From Acidobacteriota bacterium (lineage in GTDB: Bacteria; Acidobacteriota; Terriglobia; Acidiferrales; UBA7541): a DNA stretch of 37,704 bases. Under the pieces are notes generated by a model. The model did no database searches. It saw only the letters and a list, made by a program, of their open reading frames with translations, and was not told where the DNA came from. Position 1 is the stretch's first letter, and each line of letters starts with the position of its first letter. The DNA lies in assembly GCA_003225315.1 (NCBI GenBank), contig QHZD01000048.1, forward strand, positions 24,422-62,125, in the 5' to 3' direction. A program made the position numbers and the translations under genes. Shown in pieces: positions 16,325-24,788 of the stretch.

Positions 16325-17536
16325 ATGGGTCAATTCCTCTGCCGAGTGGCGGATGCCGAAGGACGTGTCTTCTCCCACATGGAGCCCGCGACTTCTCTGG
16401 AAGAAGCGCGCCAGAAGCTCGTGGAACGGGGGTTGTACGTCTATTCAGTGGAGTCCCGTGGCGGCCGCCTGGCCGGCCTGGTTCGCCGAAGAAGCGGACG
16501 CCAGATTGGTGGCTCGGAATTTCTCATTCTCAACCAGCAATTCAACACCCTCATCAAAGCGGGCTTGCCCATCCTGAAGTCTTTGGATCTTCTTGCCACC
16601 CGCGCTACCGCACCTAGACTTCGCCCGGTCATCAGCCATATTCGCGACCGGGTCCGGGAAGGGAAGTCGCTTTCCGAGGCGGTTGCCGAAGCCGGCGTAT
16701 TCTCCAAAGTCTATTCCACGGCAATTCTTGCGGGAGAGAAGAGCGGAAATTTGCCCGGCGTCCTGGACTACTACATCGCTTATCAGCGTGTCAGCACCGG
16801 CGTCCGCAAAAAAATTCTCGCTTCACTGGTCTACCCCACGCTGTTGATCAGCGTGGCGGTCATTATCGTCACGTACCTGGTTACTGCCGTCATTCCCAAA
16901 TTCGCGCTGCTCTACCAAGACTTGAACGTGGAGCTCCCCGCCCCCACGCGTTTGTTGATCGCCTTGACGGTGGATTACCGTTTTGTTTTTCTAGGGGCCG
17001 TGGCGTCCCTAGCAGTGGCTGCCGCCGGCATTTTTCTTTGGTCCCGTACGGACGAAGGTGGAGCTGCATTTGATCGCTTCAAATTTCGGCTTCCCGTAAT
17101 TGGTGACACGCTCCTCAAATTTCAGGTCGCCCAGTTTTCGCGCACGCTCTCAACGCTATTGACCGGCGGCACGCCTCTGGTAGCTGGACTCCAGACGGCC
17201 ACTGATGCCATCACCAGCAAATTGCTGCGTTCCACCGTTAGCAGGTCAACACAGATGGTGCGCGAAGGAGAATCCCTGCACGGCGCGCTGGCCTCCAGCG
17301 GCACCATGCCGGAGTTGGCGCTTGATATGATCGAGGTCGGAGAATCCAGCGGCGCGCTTGCCCCCATGCTGAACAGTGTGGCGGAATTTTATGAGGAAGA
17401 AGTCAGCCTGCGATTGTCCACCCTTGTTTCCCTCATCGAGCCGATTTTGCTGATCTTTATGGGATTGATCGTCGCTTTTATTCTGATTTCTCTGTATCTG
17501 CCCATCTTCTCGTTTTCCATGACGGGGGCGAAGTAA
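16325..17536 (+). CDS. Second GspF/PilC-family inner-membrane platform protein
   Basis: 403 aa, ATG 16325 behind GAGGGAG. Two T2SSF repeats lie at ~68-190 (LNQQFNTLIKAGLPILKSLDLL) and ~270-393 (VAQFSRTLSTLLTGGTPLVAGL). Hydrophobic segments lie near 170-195, 220-240 and at the C terminus (IEPILLIFMGLIVAFILISLYLP). The N-terminal ~60 residues (FLCRVADAEGRVFSHMEPAT) are GspF-like and differ from PilC at 8026. It is followed within 8 nt by its cognate-looking ATPase gene and so is the platform of the second machine. GspF of a type II secretion system and a second PilC are both possible. Confidence 0.92.
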   Translation: MGQFLCRVADAEGRVFSHMEPATSLEEARQKLVERGLYVYSVESRGGRLAGLVRRRSGRQIGGSEFLILNQQFNTLIKAGLPILKSLDLLATRATAPRLRPVISHIRDRVREGKSLSEAVAEAGVFSKVYSTAILAGEKSGNLPGVLDYYIAYQRVSTGVRKKILASLVYPTLLISVAVIIVTYLVTAVIPKFALLYQDLNVELPAPTRLLIALTVDYRFVFLGAVASLAVAAAGIFLWSRTDEGGAAFDRFKFRLPVIGDTLLKFQVAQFSRTLSTLLTGGTPLVAGLQTATDAITSKLLRSTVSRSTQMVREGESLHGALASSGTMPELALDMIEVGESSGALAPMLNSVAEFYEEEVSLRLSTLVSLIEPILLIFMGLIVAFILISLYLPIFSFSMTGAK

Positions 17537-17543
17537 GGAATCT

Positions 17544-19178
17544 ATGGCCACTACGGAACAACTGCCTCCAGCGCCCGGGCTTCCCGGCGACGAACAGCAA
17601 GAACGCGAGTTCGCGCGTAAACTCGCGGAGCGATATCGCTTTGCCTTCATTGATCTCCGCGAGCAGCGTATCGATGCGGAACTTTTTCGTACCATCCCGG
17701 CTGACCTGATGTTCCGCTACAACTTCGTTCCCCTGGAAGTGCAGAACAATGTTCTGGCCATTGCCGCGGCCGATCCCGGCCAGGTGCAGATGAGCGACGA
17801 GCTGCCCCTCCTTCTCGGCAAGAAGCTCTTGATTCGCGTTGCTACTGCCCGCCAGATTGGCGACATTCTGAAGCGCACCGAGCAGTCTCAGCGCGTCCTT
17901 GAGCAAGCCACGGAAGCCTTCACTCTTCAAACTTCCAAGGAAGAAGACGAGAGCGATGAGACGATTTCCGGCGACCGCTTGACTCGCGATAGCACCGCGA
18001 GTCCGGTGGTGCGCCTCGTGGAAACCATCATATTCACCGCGCTCGAGCGCCGCGCCAGTGACATTCATATCGAAGCGCGCGACACGGAAGTCGCCGTCAA
18101 ATACCGCATCGACGGCGTGCTGCAACACGCCATGCAGCCCATTGCCAAGGAATGGCATTCCACCGTGCTCTCGCGCATCAAAGTCTTGAGTGATTTGGAC
18201 ATTGCGGAGCGCCGTGTCCCTCAGGACGGCCGCTTCCGTGTGAAATACAAGGGCCGCTACATTGACTTGCGCGTTTCCATCATGCCCGCCAGTCACGGGG
18301 AAGACGCCGTTCTCCGCGTCCTCGACAAGGAAACACTTTCGGAGAAATTCTCCAGCCTTACTTTGGACGTTGTTGGTTTCTCCGACGAAGAGACTCGCCG
18401 CTTCCGCCGTTACATCCGCGAACCCTACGGTATGGTCCTGGTGACGGGTCCCACGGGCTCCGGAAAGACCACCACGCTTTACGCCGCCATCAACGAGATC
18501 AAGAGCGATGAAGACAAAATTGTCACCATCGAAGATCCCGTCGAGTACCAGCTGCGCGGCATCACGCAGATTCCGGTGAATGAAAAGAAGGGGCTCACCT
18601 TTGCGCGCGGCTTGCGTTCCATCCTGCGCCACGATCCCGACAAAATCATGGTCGGCGAAATCCGCGACCAGGAAACCGCGCAAATTGCCATCCAGTCCGC
18701 GCTCACCGGCCACCTCGTTTTCACCACCGTCCACGCTAACAACGTGACCGACGTTATCGGCCGCTTCATCAACATGGGCGTCGAGCCTTACAACTTTGTT
18801 TCCGCCCTCAACTGCATCATGGCCCAGCGGCTGGTTCGCGTGATCTGCAAGAGCTGCAAGAAGCCCAAAAGGTATTCTCATCAAGAATTGCAGGAAGCGG
18901 GTCTCGATCCCGCTGTATGGGGCGACGTCACGTTTGCCGAAGGCGCGGGATGCCTGGAGTGCTCGGGGACTGGCTATCATGGCCGCACCGCGATTTGCGA
19001 ATTGCTTGATCTGACTGACCGCATCCGTGAAATGATCGTGGATCGCCGCCCAACTTCAGAAATTAAACGCGTAGCCTGCGAAGAGGGCATGACGGCGTTG
19101 CGCGAAAGTGGATTGACCAAGACTCGCGCAGGCATCACCACTCTGAAAGAGATTAACAAGGTGACTTTCGTTGAGTAG
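17544..19178 (+). CDS. Second GspE/PilB-family assembly ATPase
   Basis: 544 aa. The core motifs are complete: SDIHIEARD, Walker A GPTGSGKT 302-309, MVGEIRDQET, HLVFTTVHANN, and a zinc tetracysteine C435/C438 and C470/C473 (CKSCKK and CLECSG). The N-terminal domain (~20-125, LAERYRFAFIDLREQRI then IPADLMFRYNFVPLE) is a T2SSE-N type without the double RLG repeats of PilB, so cyclic di-GMP binding is not predicted. There is no AIRNLVRE motif, so it is an assembly rather than a retraction motor. It sits between its GspF-type platform and a PilM-like gene, which it overlaps by 8 nt. Confidence 0.93.
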   Translation: MATTEQLPPAPGLPGDEQQEREFARKLAERYRFAFIDLREQRIDAELFRTIPADLMFRYNFVPLEVQNNVLAIAAADPGQVQMSDELPLLLGKKLLIRVATARQIGDILKRTEQSQRVLEQATEAFTLQTSKEEDESDETISGDRLTRDSTASPVVRLVETIIFTALERRASDIHIEARDTEVAVKYRIDGVLQHAMQPIAKEWHSTVLSRIKVLSDLDIAERRVPQDGRFRVKYKGRYIDLRVSIMPASHGEDAVLRVLDKETLSEKFSSLTLDVVGFSDEETRRFRRYIREPYGMVLVTGPTGSGKTTTLYAAINEIKSDEDKIVTIEDPVEYQLRGITQIPVNEKKGLTFARGLRSILRHDPDKIMVGEIRDQETAQIAIQSALTGHLVFTTVHANNVTDVIGRFINMGVEPYNFVSALNCIMAQRLVRVICKSCKKPKRYSHQELQEAGLDPAVWGDVTFAEGAGCLECSGTGYHGRTAICELLDLTDRIREMIVDRRPTSEIKRVACEEGMTALRESGLTKTRAGITTLKEINKVTFVE

Positions 19179-20148
19179 CGCCGCCACATTCCGGCAGGGA
19201 ATTTACCAGTTTCAGTGGGCCCGCAACCTGGCGCGCTGGCTCGATGCCTTGCCCAATGTTTCGTTAGCCCTCGAGGTCTCTCCGAATCGCGTGGCCGCGG
19301 CCCGTTGGAGCCGCACGGGGCCGCTGGACGGATACGCTGTCGAATCGTTGCCCCCTGGAGCCCTGGTTCCCTCGGCCGTCGAAATCAACATCGTCAATAG
19401 TGCTGCCGTTAAGGCCGCAGTCGCAGCTGCCTGCGGCCGGTTGCGCGCACGCGACGAAGACGTTGCCATGATTCTTCCCGATACCGTCATTCGCGTCTTT
19501 GTGCAGCATTTTGAGGAATTCCCGCGCTCAGCGGAAGAAGCTGTCCCGATGCTGCGCTGGAAGCTCAAGAAGAGCGTGCCTTTTGAGGCCGACGAGACGC
19601 TCATTTCTTACATGCGGCAGGCTGCACGAGAAGCTGGCGTTGATGTTGTCACTGCGCTTGCACGTCTGCGCATCGTCCGCGAGTATGAATCGCTCGTTGA
19701 GGGCATCGGGCTGCTTCCAGGCGTGGTGTTGAGCTCTTCGCTTGCCGCGCTCTCCCTTCTTGACGATGAGAAGCCGACGCTCCTCGCGCGGGTGTCAGGC
19801 TCCTCCCTGACAACGGCAATCGTGCGCCGCGATGTCCTGTGTGGCTACCGTTGCACTGAGCTTCCGGCATACGGCCCCAACCTCACGCCGCAGATGCTTC
19901 TTGAAGAAATTTTCCCCGTGGCGGCGTATTATCAAGACACCTGGAACGAGACGATCAAATCCGTTCGACTTGCCGGGCTCGGCTCCCGCCTTCCCGAATT
20001 CATCAAGCCCCTTGAGGAGGAGTTCCGTTGCGATGTGCGTTCGCTGTTGAGCTCTGCGATTTCGGAGGGGCTCGTCAAAGAAGACGCGCGTCCGTTGGCA
20101 GACCGCGATTTGGAAGGACTAATCGGCTGGGTGCTTCAGCGGGGTTAA
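19171..20148 (+). CDS. PilM/GspL-cytoplasmic-domain-like protein
   Basis: 325 aa from TTG 19171, overlapping the end of the ATPase gene by 8 nt. It resembles the actin-like PilM family: VSLALEVSPNRVAAARW near the N terminus (strand 1), then EEFPRSAEEAVPMLRWKLKKSVPFEAD, the segment typical of PilM and GspL. It continues with VTALARLRIVREYESLVEGIGLLPGVV and a C-terminal SVRLAGLGSRLPEFIKPLEEEF. The nucleotide-binding Asp of the first phosphate loop (GxDIG in PilM) is not evident, so ATP binding may be degenerate. PilM docks on the N terminus of PilN and links the ATPase to the periplasmic alignment complex. The following PilN-like gene supports the call. Confidence 0.78.
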   Translation: MSSAATFRQGIYQFQWARNLARWLDALPNVSLALEVSPNRVAAARWSRTGPLDGYAVESLPPGALVPSAVEINIVNSAAVKAAVAAACGRLRARDEDVAMILPDTVIRVFVQHFEEFPRSAEEAVPMLRWKLKKSVPFEADETLISYMRQAAREAGVDVVTALARLRIVREYESLVEGIGLLPGVVLSSSLAALSLLDDEKPTLLARVSGSSLTTAIVRRDVLCGYRCTELPAYGPNLTPQMLLEEIFPVAAYYQDTWNETIKSVRLAGLGSRLPEFIKPLEEEFRCDVRSLLSSAISEGLVKEDARPLADRDLEGLIGWVLQRG

Positions 20149-20179
20149 AATAGGTTTCGGGAGTTAGGCGGAAGAGGAC

Positions 20180-20752
20180 ATGAAAGTTCGGCTCAACATT
20201 GCGACCAAGGCGCTGGAAACTCACCGCCGCTTCCTGGCCGGCGCGAGTCTCACGGCTTTTTTTGCCGCCGTGGCTTTTATCGGGCTGGGATGGCATGTGT
20301 ATACCGCTCGTAAAGTCAATGCTGAGTTCCGCGCCCGCACGGAGAAAACCAGCAAGGAAATGACCAGGCTGGAAGCGCAGCGTAAGGATTTGGAGCGTTA
20401 TTTCAAACAGAAAGACGTCGCCGACTTACACGACCGCGCCACTTTCATCAACGGCATTCTCGATGCGCGGAGCTTCAATTGGACGCTGATGTTCATGGAC
20501 CTGGAGCACACACTGCCGGGCGGCGTGCGCGTCATCAGCATTGAGCCAACCCAGGCGAGTGGGCACGTCGCACTGAAATTGACTGTGGGCGCCGCGAATG
20601 ACGATGCCGAGCTCAAGTTTGAGCGCGCGCTCGAAGATTCGAAAGTATTTACGGAACTGCAAATTCTTGATGTTCGCTCGGCCGGTTCAGCCGGTAGCCA
20701 GACCGGCGATCAAAGGGTCGTCCAGTTAACCACGGTTTATTCGAGGAGCTAA
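20180..20752 (+). CDS. PilN-like alignment-complex protein
   Basis: 190 aa, ATG 20180 with GGCGGAAGAGGA upstream. It has the bitopic PilN layout: a short cytoplasmic tail with a variant of the PilM-binding INLLP motif (RLNIATKALE), one membrane segment (~20-42), a coiled coil (~45-80, with many charged residues), then a periplasmic ferredoxin-like domain (TLPGGVRVISIEPTQASGHVALKLTVG). Its stop overlaps the next start as TAATG. With the PilO-like protein it would span the inner membrane and connect the ATPase and platform to the outer-membrane pore. Alternative: the membrane and periplasmic half of a split GspL. Confidence 0.8.
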   Translation: MKVRLNIATKALETHRRFLAGASLTAFFAAVAFIGLGWHVYTARKVNAEFRARTEKTSKEMTRLEAQRKDLERYFKQKDVADLHDRATFINGILDARSFNWTLMFMDLEHTLPGGVRVISIEPTQASGHVALKLTVGAANDDAELKFERALEDSKVFTELQILDVRSAGSAGSQTGDQRVVQLTTVYSRS

Positions 20753-21321
20753 TGCGGCGCGATTTCACAGCGCGGAAGCGAATCATTCTCGGCGGCGCGA
20801 CTCTTCTTGTCCTCGCGGATGTCGCCTTGGCGGCCTACAGTTGGCAACTTTCTTTAGCGCCGCGCGGGCCTCAACACCGCGGCCAGGAAATCACGCAGCA
20901 AGATCTCTTGCGGGCCGATATTCGGCGTGCCCAGTCCATCCGCGATAGCATTCCCGCCATTCAGAAAGATTGCGATCGCTTCGAACAGTCGCTTTTTCCC
21001 GCAAGTTCAGGCTATTCCACTGTCCGATCGGAACTCGGCTCGATTGCCAGGAACAGCGGAAGCCGCCTCGATGGTGTTTCCTTCAAGCCGACGGACATTG
21101 CCAACCGCGGGATGACCGAAATTGCTATCGATGCAACCGTCGATGGCGATTATAAAAGCGTGATTGGGTTTCTCAACGGCTTGCAGCGCTCCACAGGCCT
21201 TTTCGCAGTGGACTCTCTGGCGCTTGCCCCCGAGAACACGAATCAGAACGCGATTCAAACCCCCACGCATGTAATTAAGGTCGCGCTGCACCTCAAAACC
21301 TACTTCCGGACGGGAGCATGA
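20752..21321 (+). CDS. PilO-like (GspM-like) alignment-complex protein
   Basis: 189 aa. One N-terminal membrane segment (~12-32, IILGGATLLVLADVALAAYSW) is followed by a helical stretch (LLRADIRRAQSIRDSIPAIQ) and a periplasmic alpha/beta domain with VSFKPTDIANRGMTEIAIDATVDGDYKSVIGFLNGLQ. Sequence identity to named PilO proteins cannot be judged by eye; the call rests on topology, size and its place directly after the PilN-like gene. TAATG and ATGA overlaps on both sides indicate coupled translation and equimolar production. Confidence 0.76.
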   Translation: MRRDFTARKRIILGGATLLVLADVALAAYSWQLSLAPRGPQHRGQEITQQDLLRADIRRAQSIRDSIPAIQKDCDRFEQSLFPASSGYSTVRSELGSIARNSGSRLDGVSFKPTDIANRGMTEIAIDATVDGDYKSVIGFLNGLQRSTGLFAVDSLALAPENTNQNAIQTPTHVIKVALHLKTYFRTGA

Positions 21322-21872
21322 AGCAAAAGAAACAGCTCGTCGTGCTCGTCTTCCTCTTGCTGATCGCGGGTTTTATCTGGTTCGTCTATTTTAACCATGA
21401 CAAGCCGATTGTGACCGCGGACGCCATTCCCACTCCCCAGAACTATCAGCCGATCGGAGTGGATAATCCTCAGCTCCATAATGATGCCGTCGATAGGGCC
21501 CGCAAGACCGAATACAAGGGCAGCGGCCGCAACCCTTTCAGTCGTGAACTTCCGCCTTCGACACAACGTAAGGAAAGCAAGAAGGACCCTCCTGTGGTTC
21601 CGAGTGTACCGCAGGCACCAATCGTAGTTACGCCGACCGTCTCCGCGCTACCCGTGAAGTTTTTCGGATACGGCACCGTTCCCAACAGCTTGTCGCGCCG
21701 GGCTTTCTTCACCGATGGCGAAGACGTTTACATCGTGGGAGAGGGCGAAGTCTTGCTGAACCGTTTTCGCATTCTAAGAATCGGCAACGCCAATCTCGAA
21801 TACGAAGAAATCTCCACGGGGCTTCGCGGCACGGCCAATCTCGAAGAGCAGGCGGCGCCGCCATCCCAATGA
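21318..21872 (+). CDS. PilP/GspC-like periplasmic connector
   Basis: 184 aa. A membrane segment (~6-26, LVVLVFLLLIAGFIWFVYF) is followed by a flexible region with the RNPFS motif seen in PilP and GspC (at GSGRNPFSREL), a Pro/Val-rich linker, then a small beta domain: LPVKFFGYGTVPNSLSRRAF, then FTDGEDVYIVGEGEVLLNRF and RILRIGNANLEYEEIS. This is the homology-region fold that contacts the N-terminal domains of the secretin. PilP is normally a lipoprotein, and no lipobox Cys is present here, so the membrane anchor is GspC-like. It implies a secretin encoded elsewhere. Confidence 0.76.
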   Translation: MKQKKQLVVLVFLLLIAGFIWFVYFNHDKPIVTADAIPTPQNYQPIGVDNPQLHNDAVDRARKTEYKGSGRNPFSRELPPSTQRKESKKDPPVVPSVPQAPIVVTPTVSALPVKFFGYGTVPNSLSRRAFFTDGEDVYIVGEGEVLLNRFRILRIGNANLEYEEISTGLRGTANLEEQAAPPSQ

Positions 21873-22759
21873 AAACTAGACGCCAACGGACGGCAGGGAA
21901 GCGCGGCGAGCGTGGCTACGCTCTCCTCATCGTGATTTTCCTCACCACGCTCTTAGTCCTTTCCACGATGGCCGTTGCACCGAACATTCTTACCGAAGGG
22001 CGCCGTGAAAAAGAAAAAGAGATGATTTGGCGCGGCAAGCAATACACTCGCGGCATAAAACTTTACTACCGCAAGATGGGGCACTTTCCGACTTCCTTCG
22101 ACGATCTCATTAAACCCAAGGTGGGCTCCCTTCGCTTCATGCGCCAAGCCTACAAAGATCCCATGAACAAGGAAGACGGTTCGTGGCGCCTAATCTACGT
22201 TGGCGCAGCCGGCCAGTTGATTGGAAGCCTGAAACCTCGCCCAAATCTCCAGCTTCCGCAAGCCGGCGGAACGGGCACGGCCGCAAATGCTTTGAACGGA
22301 TCCGGAGCCCAGCCACCAGCGGGTACAACTGGTCAGGTCGGTGGAACTAGCCTGCCGCTCGCAAACGGCCAGCCCGGTCCGAGTGGGACGCAGCCTGCTG
22401 GCTCGACTTCCGGCACAAATCCCCCCGCGACAACCGGAAATCCCGTAAGCGCCGACCAGGGCGATGCTCCGATTCCCACGGGCGACACGCCGACAATCAT
22501 GGGCGGCAACATTATTGGAGTAGGTGGCAAGATCAACAAATCATCCATCATCGTCTACGACAAATCGAAAAATTACCGGCTCTTCGAATTCATTTGGGAT
22601 CCCTCGAAAGACACCTTCGCAGTGGGGCAGCCGGGCCTGCAAACGGGAACGGGATTAGGCCAGTTTGATGGCAAGCAGCCCGGCCAGAACCCAACCAATA
22701 CACCACAGAATCCGCCGCAAAATCCTCAGCCGCCTCCTCAGAATCCGCAGCAACAATAG
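21869..22759 (+). CDS. Pseudopilin-like protein with a Pro/Gln/Gly-rich C-terminal tail
   Basis: 296 aa, starting in an ATGA overlap. A basic leader (MKTRRQRTAGKRGERG) ends in Gly and is followed by YALLIVIFLTTLLVLSTMAV, a prepilin-type helix. The +5 position is Ile, not the Glu found in major pilins; among T2SS pseudopilins GspK characteristically lacks this Glu. The helix continues into KEMIWRGKQYTRGIKLYYRKMGHFPTSFDDL, a GspG-like amphipathic segment and motif. From ~130 to 200 it is low-complexity (Gly, Pro, Thr, Ser). A short folded part (KINKSSIIVYDKSKNYRLFEFIWDP) precedes a PQNP-repeat tail. It is the last gene of the operon and the only pseudopilin in it. Confidence 0.8.
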   Translation: MKTRRQRTAGKRGERGYALLIVIFLTTLLVLSTMAVAPNILTEGRREKEKEMIWRGKQYTRGIKLYYRKMGHFPTSFDDLIKPKVGSLRFMRQAYKDPMNKEDGSWRLIYVGAAGQLIGSLKPRPNLQLPQAGGTGTAANALNGSGAQPPAGTTGQVGGTSLPLANGQPGPSGTQPAGSTSGTNPPATTGNPVSADQGDAPIPTGDTPTIMGGNIIGVGGKINKSSIIVYDKSKNYRLFEFIWDPSKDTFAVGQPGLQTGTGLGQFDGKQPGQNPTNTPQNPPQNPQPPPQNPQQQ

Positions 22760-22762
22760 TTC

Positions 22763-23503
22763 TTACTGAGATTGCGATGTGCGCGGAGGCGTAGTCGCAG
22801 CGACTGGCCCGGGCGGAGCGGGCGTTTTGGCGGGAGCTTGCGATTTGCTCTTTTCGTATCCGCGCTTGACGCGCTTCACGTAGGAAATCGTTTCCGCAAA
22901 GGGCGGGACGCGGCCGTAAAGCTGGACCTTTTCGGTTCCCGCGTTGTAGGCCGCGAGCGCCAGCGCCACATCGTTGTTGTACTTCTGCAGCAAGTCCCGC
23001 AGGTAGCGCGTGCCCGCATCGATGTTTTCCGCGGGGTCGTCGATATTTTTTACGCCGAGTTGCGCCGCCGTTTCCGGCAGGAGCTGCATCAGTCCTCGGG
23101 CATTCTTGCGCGACACGGCTTTGGGATCAAAATTGGACTCGACGGCGATGACGCTGGTGATCAGATCGGCATCCACGTTGTAGCGCTTCGCGGCGGCTTC
23201 CACCAAATCGCGGTAAAGAGGCTGCGCGGCAGTTGGTGTGGCAGCGGCGGGCAATGGTGTAAAAACATCTTCCGGTTCGATAGCCGCAACGTCCGCGGCG
23301 GAAACCTCCAGCTTGCCTCCGGTCATTTGCAAGCGATACTTGTCTCCCACGAGTTGGTAGCCCGTGACGTGCAGGCGCAGGCCGGTGCGAAGCACAATGT
23401 ATTCTGCGCGCAGCGACGGAGCAGCGAGCACGCCGAGTATGAGCAAGAGTGTCGCGCGTCCCGTAACACCATCCGGGACACAAAAGGCGTGCTTCAGAGG
23501 CAA
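22763..23503 (-). CDS. Lytic transglycosylase (SLT family), exported
   Basis: 246 aa from TTG 23503, chosen because GGGAGG lies 7 nt upstream and the start yields a clean signal peptide (ATLLLILGVLAAPSLRA then EY, cut after about 33). The open frame extends far upstream but inside the HAD gene. Residues ~34-80 form a small beta domain (EYIVLRTGLRLHVTGYQL). The SLT domain spans ~97-220: catalytic E122 in AVESNFDPKAVS, GLMQLLPETAAQLGV, then NIDAGTRYLRDLLQKYNNDVALALAAYNAG. A basic, Pro-rich tail follows. Such enzymes cleave the MurNAc-GlcNAc bond in peptidoglycan and often open the wall for trans-envelope machines. It overlaps the HAD stop and ends 3 nt from the convergent pseudopilin gene. Confidence 0.9.
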   Translation of the reverse strand: MPLKHAFCVPDGVTGRATLLLILGVLAAPSLRAEYIVLRTGLRLHVTGYQLVGDKYRLQMTGGKLEVSAADVAAIEPEDVFTPLPAAATPTAAQPLYRDLVEAAAKRYNVDADLITSVIAVESNFDPKAVSRKNARGLMQLLPETAAQLGVKNIDDPAENIDAGTRYLRDLLQKYNNDVALALAAYNAGTEKVQLYGRVPPFAETISYVKRVKRGYEKSKSQAPAKTPAPPGPVAATTPPRTSQSQ

Positions 23504-24345
23504 GGCGCAGCCTCCCGCAACGCAAATTGTTCGATGGCCAAAGCTACTCCGTTTTCGTCGTTGGTACCGGTTTCGTGCCAGCCGTACGTTTTTAAGGCCG
23601 GCACGCCGTTCCCCATCACGACCGGAATGCCTGCGAATGAGAGCATCTCCAGGTCGTTGTGGTTGTCTCCAATGGCCATCACTTCTTTGCGAGCGAATCC
23701 GCGCAGAGCGGCCCATTCCGCGAGCGACGATCCCTTCGAGCACGCCGGATTAATCACATCGATCATGGCGAAGTCTTTGCTCTCGTAGCTGGTCACGGCA
23801 AGCGCGAAATCCTCAACGAAGGGCGCGCCGCGCAGAGCAGACTCGGCCTCCCGCATCGGCGCGACTTTGCCGGAGAGCATCACTTGGATGGGGTCTTCCC
23901 TCAGGCAGGTTTGCAGCGGTTTCGCGATGCCGATGAATTCCATGTTTCGCGAATAGTAGGCGTAACGCATGGAATCGTCCGGGTCCAGGACTTCCAGCAT
24001 AAGCTGGTTTTCAAGCGGCCGGTCGAAAATTACGGCCGCGCCTTCCCGCCACGGCTTGGTCAGCTCCAAAACTTGGCGCGCAATGCTTTGCGGCAAGAGA
24101 TGCCGCAGATGCGTGCGGCCTTCTTTTGAGCGGATGAGCGCGCCGTTGTTCACGATCATGGTCAGGGGAGAATCCAGCTTACGGGCCACCGGCATAGCGA
24201 AGTCATAGCGCCGACCGGTGACCAGGGCCACCTCGATGCCGCGGCGCGTCGCTTCGGCGATAGCTTGGCGGTTGGCCTCCGGAAGCTGCCAGCGGCTATC
24301 CAGCAGGGTGCCGTCAATATCCAGCGCTATCAGTCGTATCGCCAT
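23494..24345 (-). CDS. Cof-type HAD-superfamily phosphatase
   Basis: 283 aa. HAD motif I LDIDGTLLDS gives nucleophile D9 and general acid D11. Motif II is in LVTGRR (T43), motif III is the Lys in CSKGSSL, and motif IV is GDNHNDLEML (226-235). A C2-type cap lies between motifs II and III (~85-190). These are Cof/IIB phosphatases of sugar phosphates, flavin precursors or similar small molecules; the substrate cannot be read from sequence. Its last bases overlap the start of the transglycosylase gene, which carries its ribosome site inside this gene. Confidence 0.9.
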   Translation of the reverse strand: MAIRLIALDIDGTLLDSRWQLPEANRQAIAEATRRGIEVALVTGRRYDFAMPVARKLDSPLTMIVNNGALIRSKEGRTHLRHLLPQSIARQVLELTKPWREGAAVIFDRPLENQLMLEVLDPDDSMRYAYYSRNMEFIGIAKPLQTCLREDPIQVMLSGKVAPMREAESALRGAPFVEDFALAVTSYESKDFAMIDVINPACSKGSSLAEWAALRGFARKEVMAIGDNHNDLEMLSFAGIPVVMGNGVPALKTYGWHETGTNDENGVALAIEQFALREAAPCL

Positions 24346-24428
24346 AGCGTCATTCTACCTTGGATGCGGGGACTCTCGGCCACATTGAACCAAGTGCAAG
24401 GGTACCCCACCCCCGGGTGTTCTTGCGT

Positions 24429-24517
24429 AAAGAGTGCGCAATCGTTTGAAAACAAACGAGTTGAGTTCTTGGTGAGTGCAAAAGAGTGCGCAAGAGTCTG
24501 AAAGGAAAGAACTTGAA
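24429..24517. repeat. Imperfect direct repeat, 52-nt period
   Basis: AAAGAGTGCGCAA occurs at 24429-24441 and 24481-24493, 52 nt apart. Each copy continues with a similar purine-rich stretch: TCGTTTGAAAACAAACGAG after the first and GAGTCTGAAAGGAAAGAAC after the second. It looks like two degenerate units of an intergenic repeat family, not a CRISPR. Confidence 0.6.
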
Positions 24518-24788
24518 TGAAAAAGCGACTTCTCGCCGCCGAGACCCCAAGGTTTTCCAAAATGGGAAGCATGCCCCCACACCCCCGGCGGTTTTCGTAA
24601 GAATGGCAAACACAGGGGTTGCGGTATACGGAACTTGGAAGAGCATACGGAGAACGGGATTCAGGAGCGGAAGGGAAATAGAGAAGACAGGCCGAGGAGA
24701 GTGCAGAGCGACGATCACGGGGAAGGATAGCATGGAAGTAGGGTTTGGCTAAGTGTTCTGCAGCGAATGGTCGAAAATGAGGGTTGAA

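Noticed and set aside
17478-18980. 500-codon open frame on the minus strand
   Set aside because: It lies antisense to the second assembly ATPase, whose Walker A, metal-binding and membrane-system motifs are intact on the plus strand. The antisense frame has no ribosome site or recognisable domain and is an effect of codon bias.
22772-23788. 338-codon plus-strand frame
   Set aside because: Antisense to the lytic transglycosylase and HAD genes, both with complete catalytic motifs.
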